64,000 nt of DNA from Acidimicrobiia bacterium (GCA_022822905.1 JAJDYE010000027.1:1-64000); one strand, 5' to 3'; positions 36,527 through 45,521 are shown, counted from the stretch's first letter. Program-made: numbers and translations. Notes: generated by a model from the letters alone, not told the origin.

Positions 36527-37500
36527 CGGCGTCACAAGCCGACCAAGGTGTTCCACTCTTTAGTGAGGCCGACTTGGATGCCATGATTGTGGAGATCAAT
36601 TCAGGTCGCAGCGTTCCTGAAGCTAGAGATATTGCGACACAGATACGAGAGTTCCATGGCTGGACTCTCAACAAGCTCGATGTTTTTGAAAATTATCTCA
36701 AGATGTACCGTCGGGTCGCGGGAGGTGGAACATATATTGATGCCTTTGCGGGCACAGGAAAAGGGAGGCTCGTCAAGAACGGCCAAAGCACTGTTCGTGA
36801 TGGATCGTCACTCATTGCGAGCAAAAGCGGAGCCTTCTCTGCTCTTCATCTCATAGAGAAGGACAAGGGCAATTTTGAATTGCTCGATGCCGAAGTCAAA
36901 GCTCTAGGCCCTCGTCAATCCTCAAAAATACACATATACCATAATGATTGCAATTCGATAATATCTGAATTGCTGGGAAGCAATGAACTTGACAGAGATA
37001 AGCCGTGCTTTGCATTGCTAGACCAGGAATCGACTCAACTTGACTGGAGTACCATTCAAAAGTTAGCGCACTGGAAGACCTACGAACCTCCTCCAATTGA
37101 CAGTGGAAGACCCAAGAAATGCAAGGTGGAGTTATGGATTCTATTCAACTCGCATCAGGCAATGAGCAGACTCTGGCCTCATGATCGAGATAGATTCCCC
37201 GAATCATTCAGTCCTCAAACTCTAGATCGAGTCTTTGGAAGTCGAGAAGCTTGGTGGGAACTATGGGAGGGGCGCAAATCGTTTAGGAAGCTGATTGAGC
37301 GGTTCACTGAGCAGCTGCGCTGCCTAGGGTATCAATATGTGCTTCCTCAGTTGATCAAGGATCCAATAACCAGCCGTCCTCAGTATCATATGATCCACGC
37401 TACTGATCACCCGAGTGCTGTTTCATTTATGCGCTGGGCTAAACGAAGCACAGATGGATTCGAAAATCAGCAATTTCCCGGAATGGAGACTTCTGCGTAG
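36523..37500 (+). CDS. tcmP: Three-Cys-motif partner protein TcmP
   Basis: A 325-residue protein matching the TcmP (TIGR04474) layout: KLDVFENYLKMYRR, then a methyltransferase-like YIDAFAGTGKGRL, GSSLIASKSGAFSALHLIEKD, IYHNDCNSII and CFALLDQESTQLDW. At the last block many relatives read DPYG, so a catalytic site may differ. The ATGA overlap with the DUF5131 gene implies coupling. By hand count bases 36901-36960 are 38% G+C, far below the neighbours, which is a sign of recent horizontal transfer. It probably acts together with its partner on an unknown substrate. Confidence 0.85.
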   Translation: MTASQADQGVPLFSEADLDAMIVEINSGRSVPEARDIATQIREFHGWTLNKLDVFENYLKMYRRVAGGGTYIDAFAGTGKGRLVKNGQSTVRDGSSLIASKSGAFSALHLIEKDKGNFELLDAEVKALGPRQSSKIHIYHNDCNSIISELLGSNELDRDKPCFALLDQESTQLDWSTIQKLAHWKTYEPPPIDSGRPKKCKVELWILFNSHQAMSRLWPHDRDRFPESFSPQTLDRVFGSREAWWELWEGRKSFRKLIERFTEQLRCLGYQYVLPQLIKDPITSRPQYHMIHATDHPSAVSFMRWAKRSTDGFENQQFPGMETSA

Positions 37501-37504
37501 GCCG

Positions 37505-37741
37505 TCACAAGGTCGGGTTGATGGCCTCGTTTAGGTCGCGGCGCATCTCGTCAAGGTCAACGTAAGGCAGATGCCGCCAGCGGTTGAGCAGAGTAGCGGG
37601 GTCAGTACTTCTTCGGCGTAGAGGCCGGAGATCAGCCACGGGCCGTCCCGATTGGGTCACGATGACGTGCCCGCCAGCATGCATCTGGTTGATGGCGCTA
37701 GAGCAGTGGTTGCACAGCTCAAACACGTTTGAGGGGGCCAT
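37505..37741 (-). CDS. Phd-family antitoxin, orphan
   Basis: A 78-residue protein: FELCNHCSSAINQMHAGGHV, then IVTQSGRPVADLRPL, the Phd/YefM DNA-binding fold, followed by a VapB-like tail LPYVDLDEMRRDLNEAI. In VapBC-type loci the toxin would follow directly, but its stop is 4 bp from the convergent tcmP stop and no toxin exists. The toxin may have been lost when the tcmP segment arrived. Confidence 0.78.
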   Translation of the reverse strand: MAPSNVFELCNHCSSAINQMHAGGHVIVTQSGRPVADLRPLRRRSTDPATLLNRWRHLPYVDLDEMRRDLNEAINPTL

Positions 37742-37747
37742 GACTCG

Positions 37748-37753
37748 AATCTA
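37748..37753 (-). promoter_or_regulatory. Leaderless-type -10 box of the orphan Phd gene (37 kb)
   Basis: TAGATT on the minus strand, 6 nt before ATG 37741. Confidence 0.45.
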
Positions 37754-37889
37754 ATCCGGGAGTCCGTTAAATCCATGGCGAATTTCCAGTGGCACCGTAA
37801 TGGCTCTCGTTTTGCCGCGCTCTTACTTTGGCCAGTGCGTTGTATGGTTTCAGCTGGGCGGAGTTGGTGGGCTTAGGAGGACGATCGGG

Positions 37890-38117
37890 ATGCAGGGGTT
37901 CACGTTTACCCTGGTTGTTGAGGGCCGCGACCTCAAGTCGGTTGAAGTTGTCGACGCGTTGTTTGAGGCAGGCTGTGATGATGCGCTGGGCGGGTCGTCC
38001 GAGGGGGTTCAGTTCTTGGACTTCGATCGTGAGGCCGGTTCCGCCGATGAGGCAGTGCGGTCGGCGGTGGCGGACGTGGAGTCTGTCGAAGGACTTATGG
38101 TCGCTCGTATGGGCTGA
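37890..38117 (+). CDS. Small alpha/beta-domain protein, probably truncated
   Basis: A 75-residue protein with TFTLVVEGRDLKSVEVVDALFEAGCDDALGG and VQFLDFDREAGSADEAV. From memory this domain is the N-terminal half of a larger actinobacterial family that continues into a DNA-binding segment; here it stops directly after the domain. AGGAGG at 37875-37880 with 9-nt spacing fixes the ATG. The function is unknown. Confidence 0.7.
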   Translation: MQGFTFTLVVEGRDLKSVEVVDALFEAGCDDALGGSSEGVQFLDFDREAGSADEAVRSAVADVESVEGLMVARMG

Positions 38118-38147
38118 TTGTGCCCCTATCAGTGATCGCCTATCGGC

Positions 38148-38381
38148 CTAGAGGCGATGTGCCGCCACTTGAGGCGGCCACGCCACACTAGGCTCGGGCG
38201 TCGGCCTGCCTTCAGCCACTATGTGTTCGATAGCCTCTGCAACCACAGCTCGGATGCCCGACTCGGCCGCTTCCCGGTCGGGATCCAGCCAGCTGATCAA
38301 GGGAAACCCATCGCACAGGCCGACCCACTCGCCGTCCTCTTCAGACCACTCAGTCCAGAATCGATACCTGTCAGTTGCCAT
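38148..38381 (-). CDS. HicB-like small protein
   Basis: A 77-residue protein: YRFWTEWSEEDGEWVGLCDGF, then SWLDPDREAAESGIRAVVAE, resembles the partial RNase-H fold of HicB antitoxins. A HicA toxin gene is absent on both sides. GGAGG lies a few nt before the ATG at 38381. It overlaps the end of the upstream HigA-like frame by 11 nt, so the two are probably cotranscribed. Confidence 0.65.
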   Translation of the reverse strand: MATDRYRFWTEWSEEDGEWVGLCDGFPLISWLDPDREAAESGIRAVVAEAIEHIVAEGRPTPEPSVAWPPQVAAHRL

Positions 38382-38562
38382 TGCACTCCTCCCTATTTTC
38401 GTCAACGTCGATTTTGCCTTGGGCGCTAGCGATGTCACTCAGGGCAGCGACGGTCAATGCTGGGTCGTTCTCGGCGAGGACGGCATCTAGGTAAGCAATC
38501 ATGTCCTCCTCGGTCCGCAGGTAGGCCACTACGTCCCATGTCCGTGTTTGAGTTGCGCCCAT
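38371..38562 (-). pseudogene. Truncated HigA-like (addiction-module antidote) protein
   Basis: A 63-residue frame whose first 45 residues, TRTWDVVAYLRTEEDMIAYL...DPALTVAALSDIASAQG, match the N-terminus of antidote proteins of about 100 residues. The expected helix-turn-helix after this point is missing and replaced by unrelated sequence ending at the HicB-like gene. A TAGGAT lies 7 nt before the ATG. It probably no longer binds DNA. Confidence 0.6.
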
Positions 38563-38711
38563 GTGAGGAATCCTATTTCCGAGAGTCCCAGCAAGGCGGC
38601 TGACCCGCTAGTCAGCATTGACTGATACTGAACATGAATGTAAACTATTGAAAGTTACTATCGCACCCGATGATCAGGGCGCCCAGGCAATTCGCACCAC
38701 GAGGAAGACTC

Positions 38712-39086
38712 ATGATGGGCTCGGTCTTGACGGCGGTGGTGATCAGTTCTTTTGGGTTGATGATGCTCAACTTGGGGTTGTATTTCCCGATCCTGAGAAA
38801 CAAGTGGTACCGGCGGAAGTTGAAGAAAGTGCGGGTCGTTGGGCCTGATGGGACGGTGGTCACCAAGGACGACATTCGGCGCGAGCTCATGCGGGATCCC
38901 GTCGCGGCTGACCTGTTCACCAGCGACGACACACCTGATGACGTGGCCCGGTACCTGTTCTTGGAGGCCGAAAGGCGAGCCATGCTCCGGAAGTGCAATC
39001 GGCTCGACGACGATGAGAACGACTTCTTCGCCCCGCCCCGCCGCTCCGGCCCCGATCCCGGTTTCCGGGGTTGCAATGAGCTGTGA
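38712..39086 (+). CDS. Small single-TM protein of unknown function
   Basis: A 124-residue protein with one membrane segment at about residues 4-26 (VLTAVVISSFGLMMLNLGLYF), then a basic stretch (RNKWYRRKLKKVRVV) and an acidic, Asp-rich cytoplasmic tail; charge placement suggests the C-terminus faces the cytoplasm. GAGGAAG at 38701-38707 supports ATG 38712 or 38715. No family is recognised. Confidence 0.6.
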   Translation: MMGSVLTAVVISSFGLMMLNLGLYFPILRNKWYRRKLKKVRVVGPDGTVVTKDDIRRELMRDPVAADLFTSDDTPDDVARYLFLEAERRAMLRKCNRLDDDENDFFAPPRRSGPDPGFRGCNEL

Positions 39087-39139
39087 TCGGCACCGAACAG
39101 CCTGGTGGAATTTGTAGTTGTCGCGAACGAGGTAAGCCA

Positions 39140-39145
39140 TACGCT
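39140..39145 (+). promoter_or_regulatory. Leaderless-type -10 box before 39152
   Basis: TACGCT, 6 nt before ATG 39152. It decides this start over GTG 39083, which overlaps the previous stop. Confidence 0.4.
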
Positions 39146-39151
39146 GTTCCT

Positions 39152-39421
39152 ATGAGCGTGGCAGGGGATGCCGACGGCATCGTCGGATGCGATAAGGACA
39201 TCCTGCGGATCGTTGGCAACTTTCCGGAGTCCATCACTCCGGCCGAAGAGTTTTATTCGGTGGTCGATCCAAAACAGGTGCTTGATGGGGAGACCGATTG
39301 GTGCTGGGACGAGATCGAGGCGACATTGGGGTCAATCTCCGACACTGGGCATGAATGGGACGATGATCCTGCGGCATGGGTACGTGAGCAGCGGCGGGGA
39401 AAGTGGGGACAAAGCGGCTAA
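39152..39421 (+). CDS. Small acidic hypothetical protein
   Basis: An 89-residue acidic protein (IVGNFPESITPAEEFYSVVD, later WDEIEATLGS and WDDDPAAWVREQ) without membrane segments or recognisable domain. Trp-rich acidic small proteins of this sort can be antitoxin- or immunity-like, but nothing here proves it. An upstream GTG at 39083 would add 23 residues. Confidence 0.5.
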   Translation: MSVAGDADGIVGCDKDILRIVGNFPESITPAEEFYSVVDPKQVLDGETDWCWDEIEATLGSISDTGHEWDDDPAAWVREQRRGKWGQSG

Positions 39422-39503
39422 GGGTGTCCATCCATTCCAGAATGGCTATTGATCTGGGCGTAGTCTCACTCCGTTAGATCGAACTGCTAGGAGCAAACCA
39501 CGC

Positions 39504-41048
39504 ATGTATCCGGGACAGCACGCTCGTACTACGCCGGACAAGGCGGCGCAGATCATGGCTGGCACAGGGGAGGTCACCACCTACCGGGAGCTGGATGAGG
39601 GGGTCAACCGGCTGGCCCAGCTGCTGCATGAGCGGGGGTTGCGGGAGGGCGACCATATCTGCATTTTGGCGGAGAACAATCGCCGGTATTACGAGGTGTT
39701 CTGGGCGGCGATGACCTCGGGTTTCTACTTCACCACCATCAACCGCTATCTGTCGCCCGAGGAGGCGGCTTATGTGGTGAACGACAGCGGGTCGACCGCG
39801 CTGATTACCACCCAGGCGATGGCCAACACCGCGGCCCAGATGCTCGATCTCATTCCCGACTGCCGGCACCGGCTGATGATGGACGGCGCTGTAGAGGGCT
39901 TTGAGTCGTATGAGGATGCCACCGCGGCCATGTCCTCTGAGCCGCTGTCCCGGTTGCCCAAGGGCGAGGTGATGCTGTACTCGTCGGGCACCACCGGTCG
40001 GCCCAAGGGAATCAAGCGCCCCCTGACCGGCGTTGAGGTGCATGATGCCAATCTGTCGGGCATCGGCATGCTTGAGCACCACCTGCTGGGCATGGATGAG
40101 AACTCGGTGTACCTGACCCCTGCACCCCTGTACCACTCCGCCCCGCTGATGTACAGCGCCGGAGTTCACGAACTGGGCGGCACGCTCGTGATCATGGACC
40201 GCTTCGATCCGGAGCGCTTCTTGGCCTATGTCGAGCAGTACTCGGTGACCGACACCCAGATGGTGCCCACCATGTTCATCCGCCTGCTAAAGCTGCCCGA
40301 GGAGGTTCGCAACCGCTACGACCTGTCGTCGCTGAGGATGGCGGTCCACGCCGCGGCGCCCTGCCCGGTGCCAGTCAAGGAGCAGATGATCGAGTGGTGG
40401 GGTCCGATCATCCAGGAGTACTACGCCGCCACCGAGGGCAACGGGCTGTGCTTCATCGGTGCCGAAGACTGGCTCGAGCACAAGGGGTCGGTGGGCAAGG
40501 CGATGATGGGAGTCCCCCACATCTGCGACGACGACGGCCGCGAGCTCGACACCGGGGAACCGGGGGTGGTCTATTTCGAGCAGGAAACCCCAACCTTCGA
40601 GTATCACGACGACCCTGAGAAGACGAGGGAATCCCGCCATCCCCAGCACGACAACTGGTCCACGGTGGGCGACGTCGGATACCTCGACGCCGACGGATAC
40701 CTATATCTCACCGACCGGGCCACCTTCATGATCATCAGCGGCGGGGTCAACATCTACCCCCAGGAGATCGAGGCCTGCTTCGCCCTGCACCCCCAAGTAG
40801 CCGACGTAGCTGTGTTCGGGCTGCCAGACGAGGAGATGGGGGAGTACGTCCACGCGGTGGTGCAGCTCGAGCCCGGTGTCGAGCCGTCGGATGAGCTGGC
40901 CGAGGAGTTGCGGGCCTTCGCCCGCCAGAACTTGGCCGGCTTCAAAGTGCCCCGGGTGGTGGATTTCCGGGCCGAGTTCCCCCGGCTGCCCACCGGCAAG
41001 CTCTACAAGAAGCCGCTGCGCGAGGAATACCTGGCCCGCCAGTCGTAG
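39504..41048 (+). CDS. Acyl-CoA synthetase (AMP-dependent ligase)
   Basis: A 514-residue ANL-superfamily enzyme that activates a carboxylate through an acyl-AMP. The P-loop-like motif YSSGTTGRPKG is at 159-169, followed by YYAATEGNG, the hinge region YLYLTDRATFMIISGGVNIYPQEIE and the catalytic-lysine region PTGKLYKK near the C-terminus. GVNIYP and the overall layout fit FadD-like or bile-acid/cyclic-acid ligases. AGGAG lies 10-14 nt before ATG 39504. It precedes a Rieske oxygenase on the same strand, so the two may serve one degradation route. Confidence 0.9.
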   Translation: MYPGQHARTTPDKAAQIMAGTGEVTTYRELDEGVNRLAQLLHERGLREGDHICILAENNRRYYEVFWAAMTSGFYFTTINRYLSPEEAAYVVNDSGSTALITTQAMANTAAQMLDLIPDCRHRLMMDGAVEGFESYEDATAAMSSEPLSRLPKGEVMLYSSGTTGRPKGIKRPLTGVEVHDANLSGIGMLEHHLLGMDENSVYLTPAPLYHSAPLMYSAGVHELGGTLVIMDRFDPERFLAYVEQYSVTDTQMVPTMFIRLLKLPEEVRNRYDLSSLRMAVHAAAPCPVPVKEQMIEWWGPIIQEYYAATEGNGLCFIGAEDWLEHKGSVGKAMMGVPHICDDDGRELDTGEPGVVYFEQETPTFEYHDDPEKTRESRHPQHDNWSTVGDVGYLDADGYLYLTDRATFMIISGGVNIYPQEIEACFALHPQVADVAVFGLPDEEMGEYVHAVVQLEPGVEPSDELAEELRAFARQNLAGFKVPRVVDFRAEFPRLPTGKLYKKPLREEYLARQS

Positions 41049-41105
41049 CCGCCCGGCCTCTCCCGCCACCACACTCCCGGTTCCAGCCGGAATTACCCCG
41101 AAAGT

Positions 41106-41111
41106 TAGAGT
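41106..41111 (+). promoter_or_regulatory. Leaderless-type -10 box of the Rieske gene
   Basis: TAGAGT, 6 nt before ATG 41118, so this gene need not depend on the ligase promoter. Confidence 0.45.
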
Positions 41112-41117
41112 AGGCAG

Positions 41118-42287
41118 ATGGCCTATACCGACGACGCGATCCGGGACTTGACCCGCCGGGTCTTCGATCTGTGGCAGGACAACACCACCGACCTGGCCCC
41201 CGACGTGATGCGCCAGTCGGTAGACGCCTACCTCGACCAGGAGCGCTTCGAGTACGAGGTGGAGCGCATCTTCAAGCACCTGCCCCTGGCGCTGGCTCTC
41301 AGTTCGGAGCTTCCTGCCCCCGACACCTACAAGGCCATGGACGTCATGGGGGTACCTGTGCTGCTCACCCGTGGCGCCGACGGCGCGGCCCGGGCGTTCC
41401 TCAACGTGTGCCGCCACCGGGGGTCGCCGCTGTGCGAGGCCGGGTCGGCGGGGTCGGCTCAACGGCTGAGCTGTCCCTACCACGCCTGGTCGTACGACAC
41501 CGCTGGCGACCTGGTGGGCATGTTCGGCGCCCACACCTTCGGTGACGTCGACCGCGACCACCTCGCCCTCACTCCGCTGGCCTGCGCCGAGAAAGCCGGC
41601 TTCGTGTTCGCCTGCCTAACCCCCGGCATCACCTTCGACATCGACGCCTTCCTCGGCGAATTCACCCCCTACGTGGCCGCCCTCGACCTCGATCAGTGGC
41701 ACATCTTCGAACAGCGCACCCTCGACGGCCCCGGCTGGAAGGTGGCCTGGGACGGCTACCTGGAGGGCTACCACCAAGAGCGGCTTCACCCCAAGACAGT
41801 GGGGCTGAACACCATCGGCAACCTCATGGCCCACGACACTTGGGGTCCCCACCAGCGCATCGTGTTCGGCCGAAAGTCGCTGCCCAAACTGGTCGATCAG
41901 CCCGAAGACGAGTGGGATCTCGACGAGCACATCCGCCTGATCCATTCCATCTTCCCCAACGTGTCAATCTCCGGGATCCTGGGCGACTACTGCCTGCTGA
42001 GCCAGCTGTTCCCCGGTCCAACGGTAGACACCAGCCTCACCATCCAGACCGTGCTCTGCCGCCACGAGCCGTCCACTGATGAAGAGCGCGAAACAGCCGA
42101 GCAGTTCAGCGCCCTAGTGCTTCAAGCGGTGCGAGACGAGGACTACTGGGTGGGATTCCAAATCCAGAACGCCCTCAAGAGCGGCGCCACCGCCGAGGTG
42201 CTGTTCGGCCGCAACGAGCCCAGCTTGCAGCACTACCACCACGCGGTGGAGCGCTACGCCGAACTGAGCGTGGACCGAGACAGCTAA
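41118..42287 (+). CDS. Rieske non-heme iron oxygenase, alpha subunit
   Basis: A 389-residue aromatic-ring-hydroxylating-type oxygenase. The [2Fe-2S] Rieske site is C98-x-H100 and C119-x2-H122. The mononuclear iron site has EGYHQERLHP with H219 and H224. It would use electrons from a separate reductase, not found nearby, to hydroxylate or demethylate a substrate. The sequence does not show which; related actinobacterial proteins act on steroids, aromatics or quaternary amines. Confidence 0.9.
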   Translation: MAYTDDAIRDLTRRVFDLWQDNTTDLAPDVMRQSVDAYLDQERFEYEVERIFKHLPLALALSSELPAPDTYKAMDVMGVPVLLTRGADGAARAFLNVCRHRGSPLCEAGSAGSAQRLSCPYHAWSYDTAGDLVGMFGAHTFGDVDRDHLALTPLACAEKAGFVFACLTPGITFDIDAFLGEFTPYVAALDLDQWHIFEQRTLDGPGWKVAWDGYLEGYHQERLHPKTVGLNTIGNLMAHDTWGPHQRIVFGRKSLPKLVDQPEDEWDLDEHIRLIHSIFPNVSISGILGDYCLLSQLFPGPTVDTSLTIQTVLCRHEPSTDEERETAEQFSALVLQAVRDEDYWVGFQIQNALKSGATAEVLFGRNEPSLQHYHHAVERYAELSVDRDS

Positions 42288-42328
42288 GCGTGCCAGGCGG
42301 CAAGCTCCCGCCGCCCAACAACAGCCAG

Positions 42329-43423
42329 CTAGGTAATACTCAGCATCCGGTCGAGGGCGATGCGGGCGTCGGCCGCAATGTCCGGTTCCACGGTGATGCG
42401 GTTGCGCACCTTGCCCTCCACCAGGCCCTCAAGCGTCCAGGCCAGATGGGCGGCGTCGATGCGGAACATGGTGGAGCACGGGCAGATCAGCGGGTCGAGC
42501 GATACCACCGTCTTGTCCGAGGTCTCATCGTTCAGCCGGTTCACCAGGTGGATCTCAGTGCCCACACCGATCACCGAGCCAGCCGGAGCGGCGGCCACCG
42601 CTTTGATGATGTAGTCGGTGGAGCCCACCTGGTCGGCCACCGCGCACACCTCACGGCTGCATTCGGGGTGCACCACCACGATCCCGTCGGGATGCTCGGC
42701 CCGAAAGGCAGAAACGTGGTCGGGCTGGAACCGCTGGTGTACCGAGCAGTGCCCCCGCCACAGCAAGAGCACCGATTCCTTGCACTCGGTCTCGGTCAGC
42801 CCGCCCAGCTCGAAGCGGGGATTCCACACCGCCATGTCGGCCTCGTCGTAGCCCATGTCGAATCCGGTGTTGCGGCCCAAGTGCTGGTCGGGGAAGAACA
42901 GCACCTGGTCGCCGCGCTCCAGCGCCCAGGTCAACACGGCCCGTGCGTTCGAAGAGGTACAAACCGCCCCGCCGTGGCGGGCTACGAACGCCTTCAGGTT
43001 GGCGGCCGAGTTCATGTAGGTGATGGGCACCACCCGGTCGATGTCGGTCACCCGGGCTAACTCGTCCCAGGCCTCTTCCACCTGATCGATATCGGCCATG
43101 TCGGCCATGGAGCAGCCCGCGTTCAAGTCGGGGAGCACCACCTGCTGATGGTCGCCGGTCAAGATGTCAGCCGACTCGGCCATGAAGTGAACGCCGCAGA
43201 ACACGATGTACTCGGCCTCGGGGCGCTGCTGGGCCAGCACCGACAGCCTAAAGGAGTCGCCCCGGGCGTCGGCCCAGGCCATGACCTCGTCGCGTTGGTA
43301 GTGATGCCCGAGAATGAACAGCCGATCGCCCAGGGTTCTCTTGGCGTCGCCAATCCACTCCGCCAACTGCGGGGGCGATGCCGTTGTGTACCGCTCGGGG
43401 AGCGGTCGCTGAACGCGCAACAT
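42329..43423 (-). CDS. nadA: Quinolinate synthase
   Basis: A 364-residue NadA that condenses iminoaspartate with dihydroxyacetone phosphate using a [4Fe-4S] cluster. Visible motifs are LGHHYQRDEVM, FCGVHFMAESADIL (Cys76), PDLNAGCSMADM, VHPECSREVC and a C-terminal LICPCSTM; one Cys from each of the first, fourth and last is expected to bind the cluster. The start at 43423 is fixed by GGAGG 8 nt upstream. nadB and nadC are not adjacent, so NAD synthesis genes are scattered. Confidence 0.95.
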   Translation of the reverse strand: MLRVQRPLPERYTTASPPQLAEWIGDAKRTLGDRLFILGHHYQRDEVMAWADARGDSFRLSVLAQQRPEAEYIVFCGVHFMAESADILTGDHQQVVLPDLNAGCSMADMADIDQVEEAWDELARVTDIDRVVPITYMNSAANLKAFVARHGGAVCTSSNARAVLTWALERGDQVLFFPDQHLGRNTGFDMGYDEADMAVWNPRFELGGLTETECKESVLLLWRGHCSVHQRFQPDHVSAFRAEHPDGIVVVHPECSREVCAVADQVGSTDYIIKAVAAAPAGSVIGVGTEIHLVNRLNDETSDKTVVSLDPLICPCSTMFRIDAAHLAWTLEGLVEGKVRNRITVEPDIAADARIALDRMLSIT

Positions 43424-43649
43424 GTTTTGGGAACCTCCATGAGGTACGGGAACTCCAATTAGCAGCCGGTGGGGACAGCCGGGTCGCCTCGCCACGGGGA
43501 TGTCGGCCTTAGAGTTCGATATGTCGCTGGATACCCGGCCAGCGTGAATTGAAATCATATCCGCCTTGATGGGGCAATGAAAAGAGGTGGATTGGGTGTC
43601 TTGAACCAAGGCAAACCGGCCACCGCCTGACTCGTAGGATGGGCAGGGC

Positions 43650-45518
43650 ATGTTGAACCGCCCGCCCCCCGGCACCATCCCCGACGCCGCGGGGTCGTAC
43701 CAGTTCAAAGACCGCCACGGACGGCTCATCTACGTGGGCAAGGCCAAGAGCCTGCGGTCCCGGCTGGGAAGCTACTTCCAGAACCCGGCCTACCTGCCGC
43801 CCCGCACCGCCCAGATGGTGGCCGAGGCCGAATCGGTGGAGTGGATCCAGGTGGACACCGAAGTAGAGGCGCTGATGCTGGAGTACAGCCTCATCCAGCA
43901 GCATCAGCCCCGGTTCAACGTCCGCTACCGCGACGACAAGAGCTACCCGTTTCTGTGCGTGACCATGGTGGACGAGTGGCCCCGGGCCATGGTCATCCGG
44001 GGTCGCAAGCGCAAGGGCAACCGCTATTTCGGCCCCTACGGCCACGCCTATGCCATTCGGGAGACCCTTGATCAGCTGCTGCGCACGTTCCCCATCCGCA
44101 CATGCAGCGACAACAAGTTCAACCACCACGCCCGGCTCGGCCGGCCGTGCCTGCTGTACCACATCGAGAAGTGTGCCGGACCGTGCGTGGGCGAGGTGGA
44201 GCGGGGGCGCTACGACGAGATGGTGGACGATCTTCTGGCCTTTTTGGGCGGTGACACCGACGAAGTGGTGAAGCGGCTGGAAGAGGATATGGCCCAGGCC
44301 TCGGCCGCTTTGGAGTTCGAGCAGGCCGCCCGGTGCCGAGATCGGCTGGCCACCGTGCGCAAGGCGATCGAGGGCCAAGAAATGGTGGGGGGCCGCTCCG
44401 AGGACTACGACGTGGTAGGCCTCGTGGACGACGAGCTGGAGGCGGCCTGCCAGGTGTTCTACGTCCGCAAGGGCCGGGTGATGGGCCGCCGGGGCTTCAT
44501 CGTGGACAAAGCCGGTGACCTGGACCGCGACGAGTTGGTTAGCCGGGTGCTGGAGCGACTGTATTTCGAGGAGAACCCGTTGGGCAGCCCCAAGCAGGTG
44601 CTGGTTCCCGACCTGCCCCACAACCAGGAACTGTACGAGGAGTGGCTGCGGGAGCAGCGGGGGTCCAGGGTGGCCATCGCCGTGCCCCAGCGGGGGACCA
44701 AGCGCAAGCTCCAGGAGACGGTGGCGCGCAACGCGGCCGACGCCTTCGCCCGCCACCGGCTCAAGCGGAGCACCGACCACAACAGCCGGGCCCGGGCACT
44801 CAACGACCTCCAAGAGTGCCTGGGCCTGCCTGAGGCCCCTCTGCGGATCGAGTGCTACGACATGAGCCACCTCCAGGGGTCCGATTACGTGGGCTCGATG
44901 GTGGTGATGGAGGACGGGCTGCCCCGCAAGTCGGAGTACCGCCGATTCAAGGTGCGAACCGTGGGCGGCAACGACGACTACGCCGCCATGGAAGAGGTGC
45001 TCACCCGGCGGCTCACCAACTACCTGGACGAGCGCGACCGCCCGGTGGAGGAGAAGGGGAAGTTCGCCTACCCGCCGCAGCTCCTGGTGGTGGACGGCGG
45101 CAAGGGGCAACTGGGCGTGGCCGAGCGGGTGCTGGCCGAACTGGGCCTCGACGGAGAGATCTTCCCCGCCGGGCTGGCCAAGGAGTTCGAGCAGGTGTTC
45201 GTGCCGGGCCGGTCCGCTCCGGTGGAGATCCCGAGGCCTTCGGAGAGCCTGTACCTGCTTCAGCGCATCCGGGACGAGAGCCACCGCTTCGCCAACGACT
45301 ACCACCGCCAGCTCAGGGGCAAGCGGATGACCCAATCCTCGCTGGACGGCATCGCCGGCCTCGGCCCCACCCGCCGAGCCCGGCTGGTGAAAGAGATGGG
45401 CGGGGTGCGAGCGGTGGAGCGGGCCCCGCTCGAAGACCTGCTGGCCCTGAGCTGGCTCCCTGATGCGGTGGCCCATTCGATCTACGAGAAGCTCCACGGC
45501 CCACGAGCGGATCGGTAG
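43650..45518 (+). CDS. uvrC: Excinuclease ABC subunit C
   Basis: A 622-residue UvrC. The GIY-YIG nuclease domain is at about 12-90 (GSYQFKDRHGRLIYVGKAKSLRSRL), the UVR motif at about 205-240 binds UvrB, the RNase-H-like nuclease at about 385-540 (ECYDMSHLQGSDYVGSMVV, VVDGGKGQL), and helix-hairpin-helix repeats at the end (LDGIAGLGPTRRARLVKEMGG). It makes the two cuts in excision repair. The start is ATG 43650 after GGGCAGGG. The 226-bp gap 43424-43649 to nadA is a divergent promoter region with no gene. Confidence 0.97.
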   Translation: MLNRPPPGTIPDAAGSYQFKDRHGRLIYVGKAKSLRSRLGSYFQNPAYLPPRTAQMVAEAESVEWIQVDTEVEALMLEYSLIQQHQPRFNVRYRDDKSYPFLCVTMVDEWPRAMVIRGRKRKGNRYFGPYGHAYAIRETLDQLLRTFPIRTCSDNKFNHHARLGRPCLLYHIEKCAGPCVGEVERGRYDEMVDDLLAFLGGDTDEVVKRLEEDMAQASAALEFEQAARCRDRLATVRKAIEGQEMVGGRSEDYDVVGLVDDELEAACQVFYVRKGRVMGRRGFIVDKAGDLDRDELVSRVLERLYFEENPLGSPKQVLVPDLPHNQELYEEWLREQRGSRVAIAVPQRGTKRKLQETVARNAADAFARHRLKRSTDHNSRARALNDLQECLGLPEAPLRIECYDMSHLQGSDYVGSMVVMEDGLPRKSEYRRFKVRTVGGNDDYAAMEEVLTRRLTNYLDERDRPVEEKGKFAYPPQLLVVDGGKGQLGVAERVLAELGLDGEIFPAGLAKEFEQVFVPGRSAPVEIPRPSESLYLLQRIRDESHRFANDYHRQLRGKRMTQSSLDGIAGLGPTRRARLVKEMGGVRAVERAPLEDLLALSWLPDAVAHSIYEKLHGPRADR

Positions 45519-45521
45519 CCT
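45516..45521 (+). promoter_or_regulatory. Leaderless-type -10 box of rapZ
   Basis: TAGCCT, 6 nt before GTG 45528. Its TAG is also the uvrC stop, so chance is possible; GAGG just after it could instead be a ribosome-binding site. Confidence 0.3.

Noticed and set aside
37773..37874. 33-codon plus-strand frame before the small domain gene
   Set aside because: No ribosome-binding site or leaderless -10 box, and no conserved pattern.
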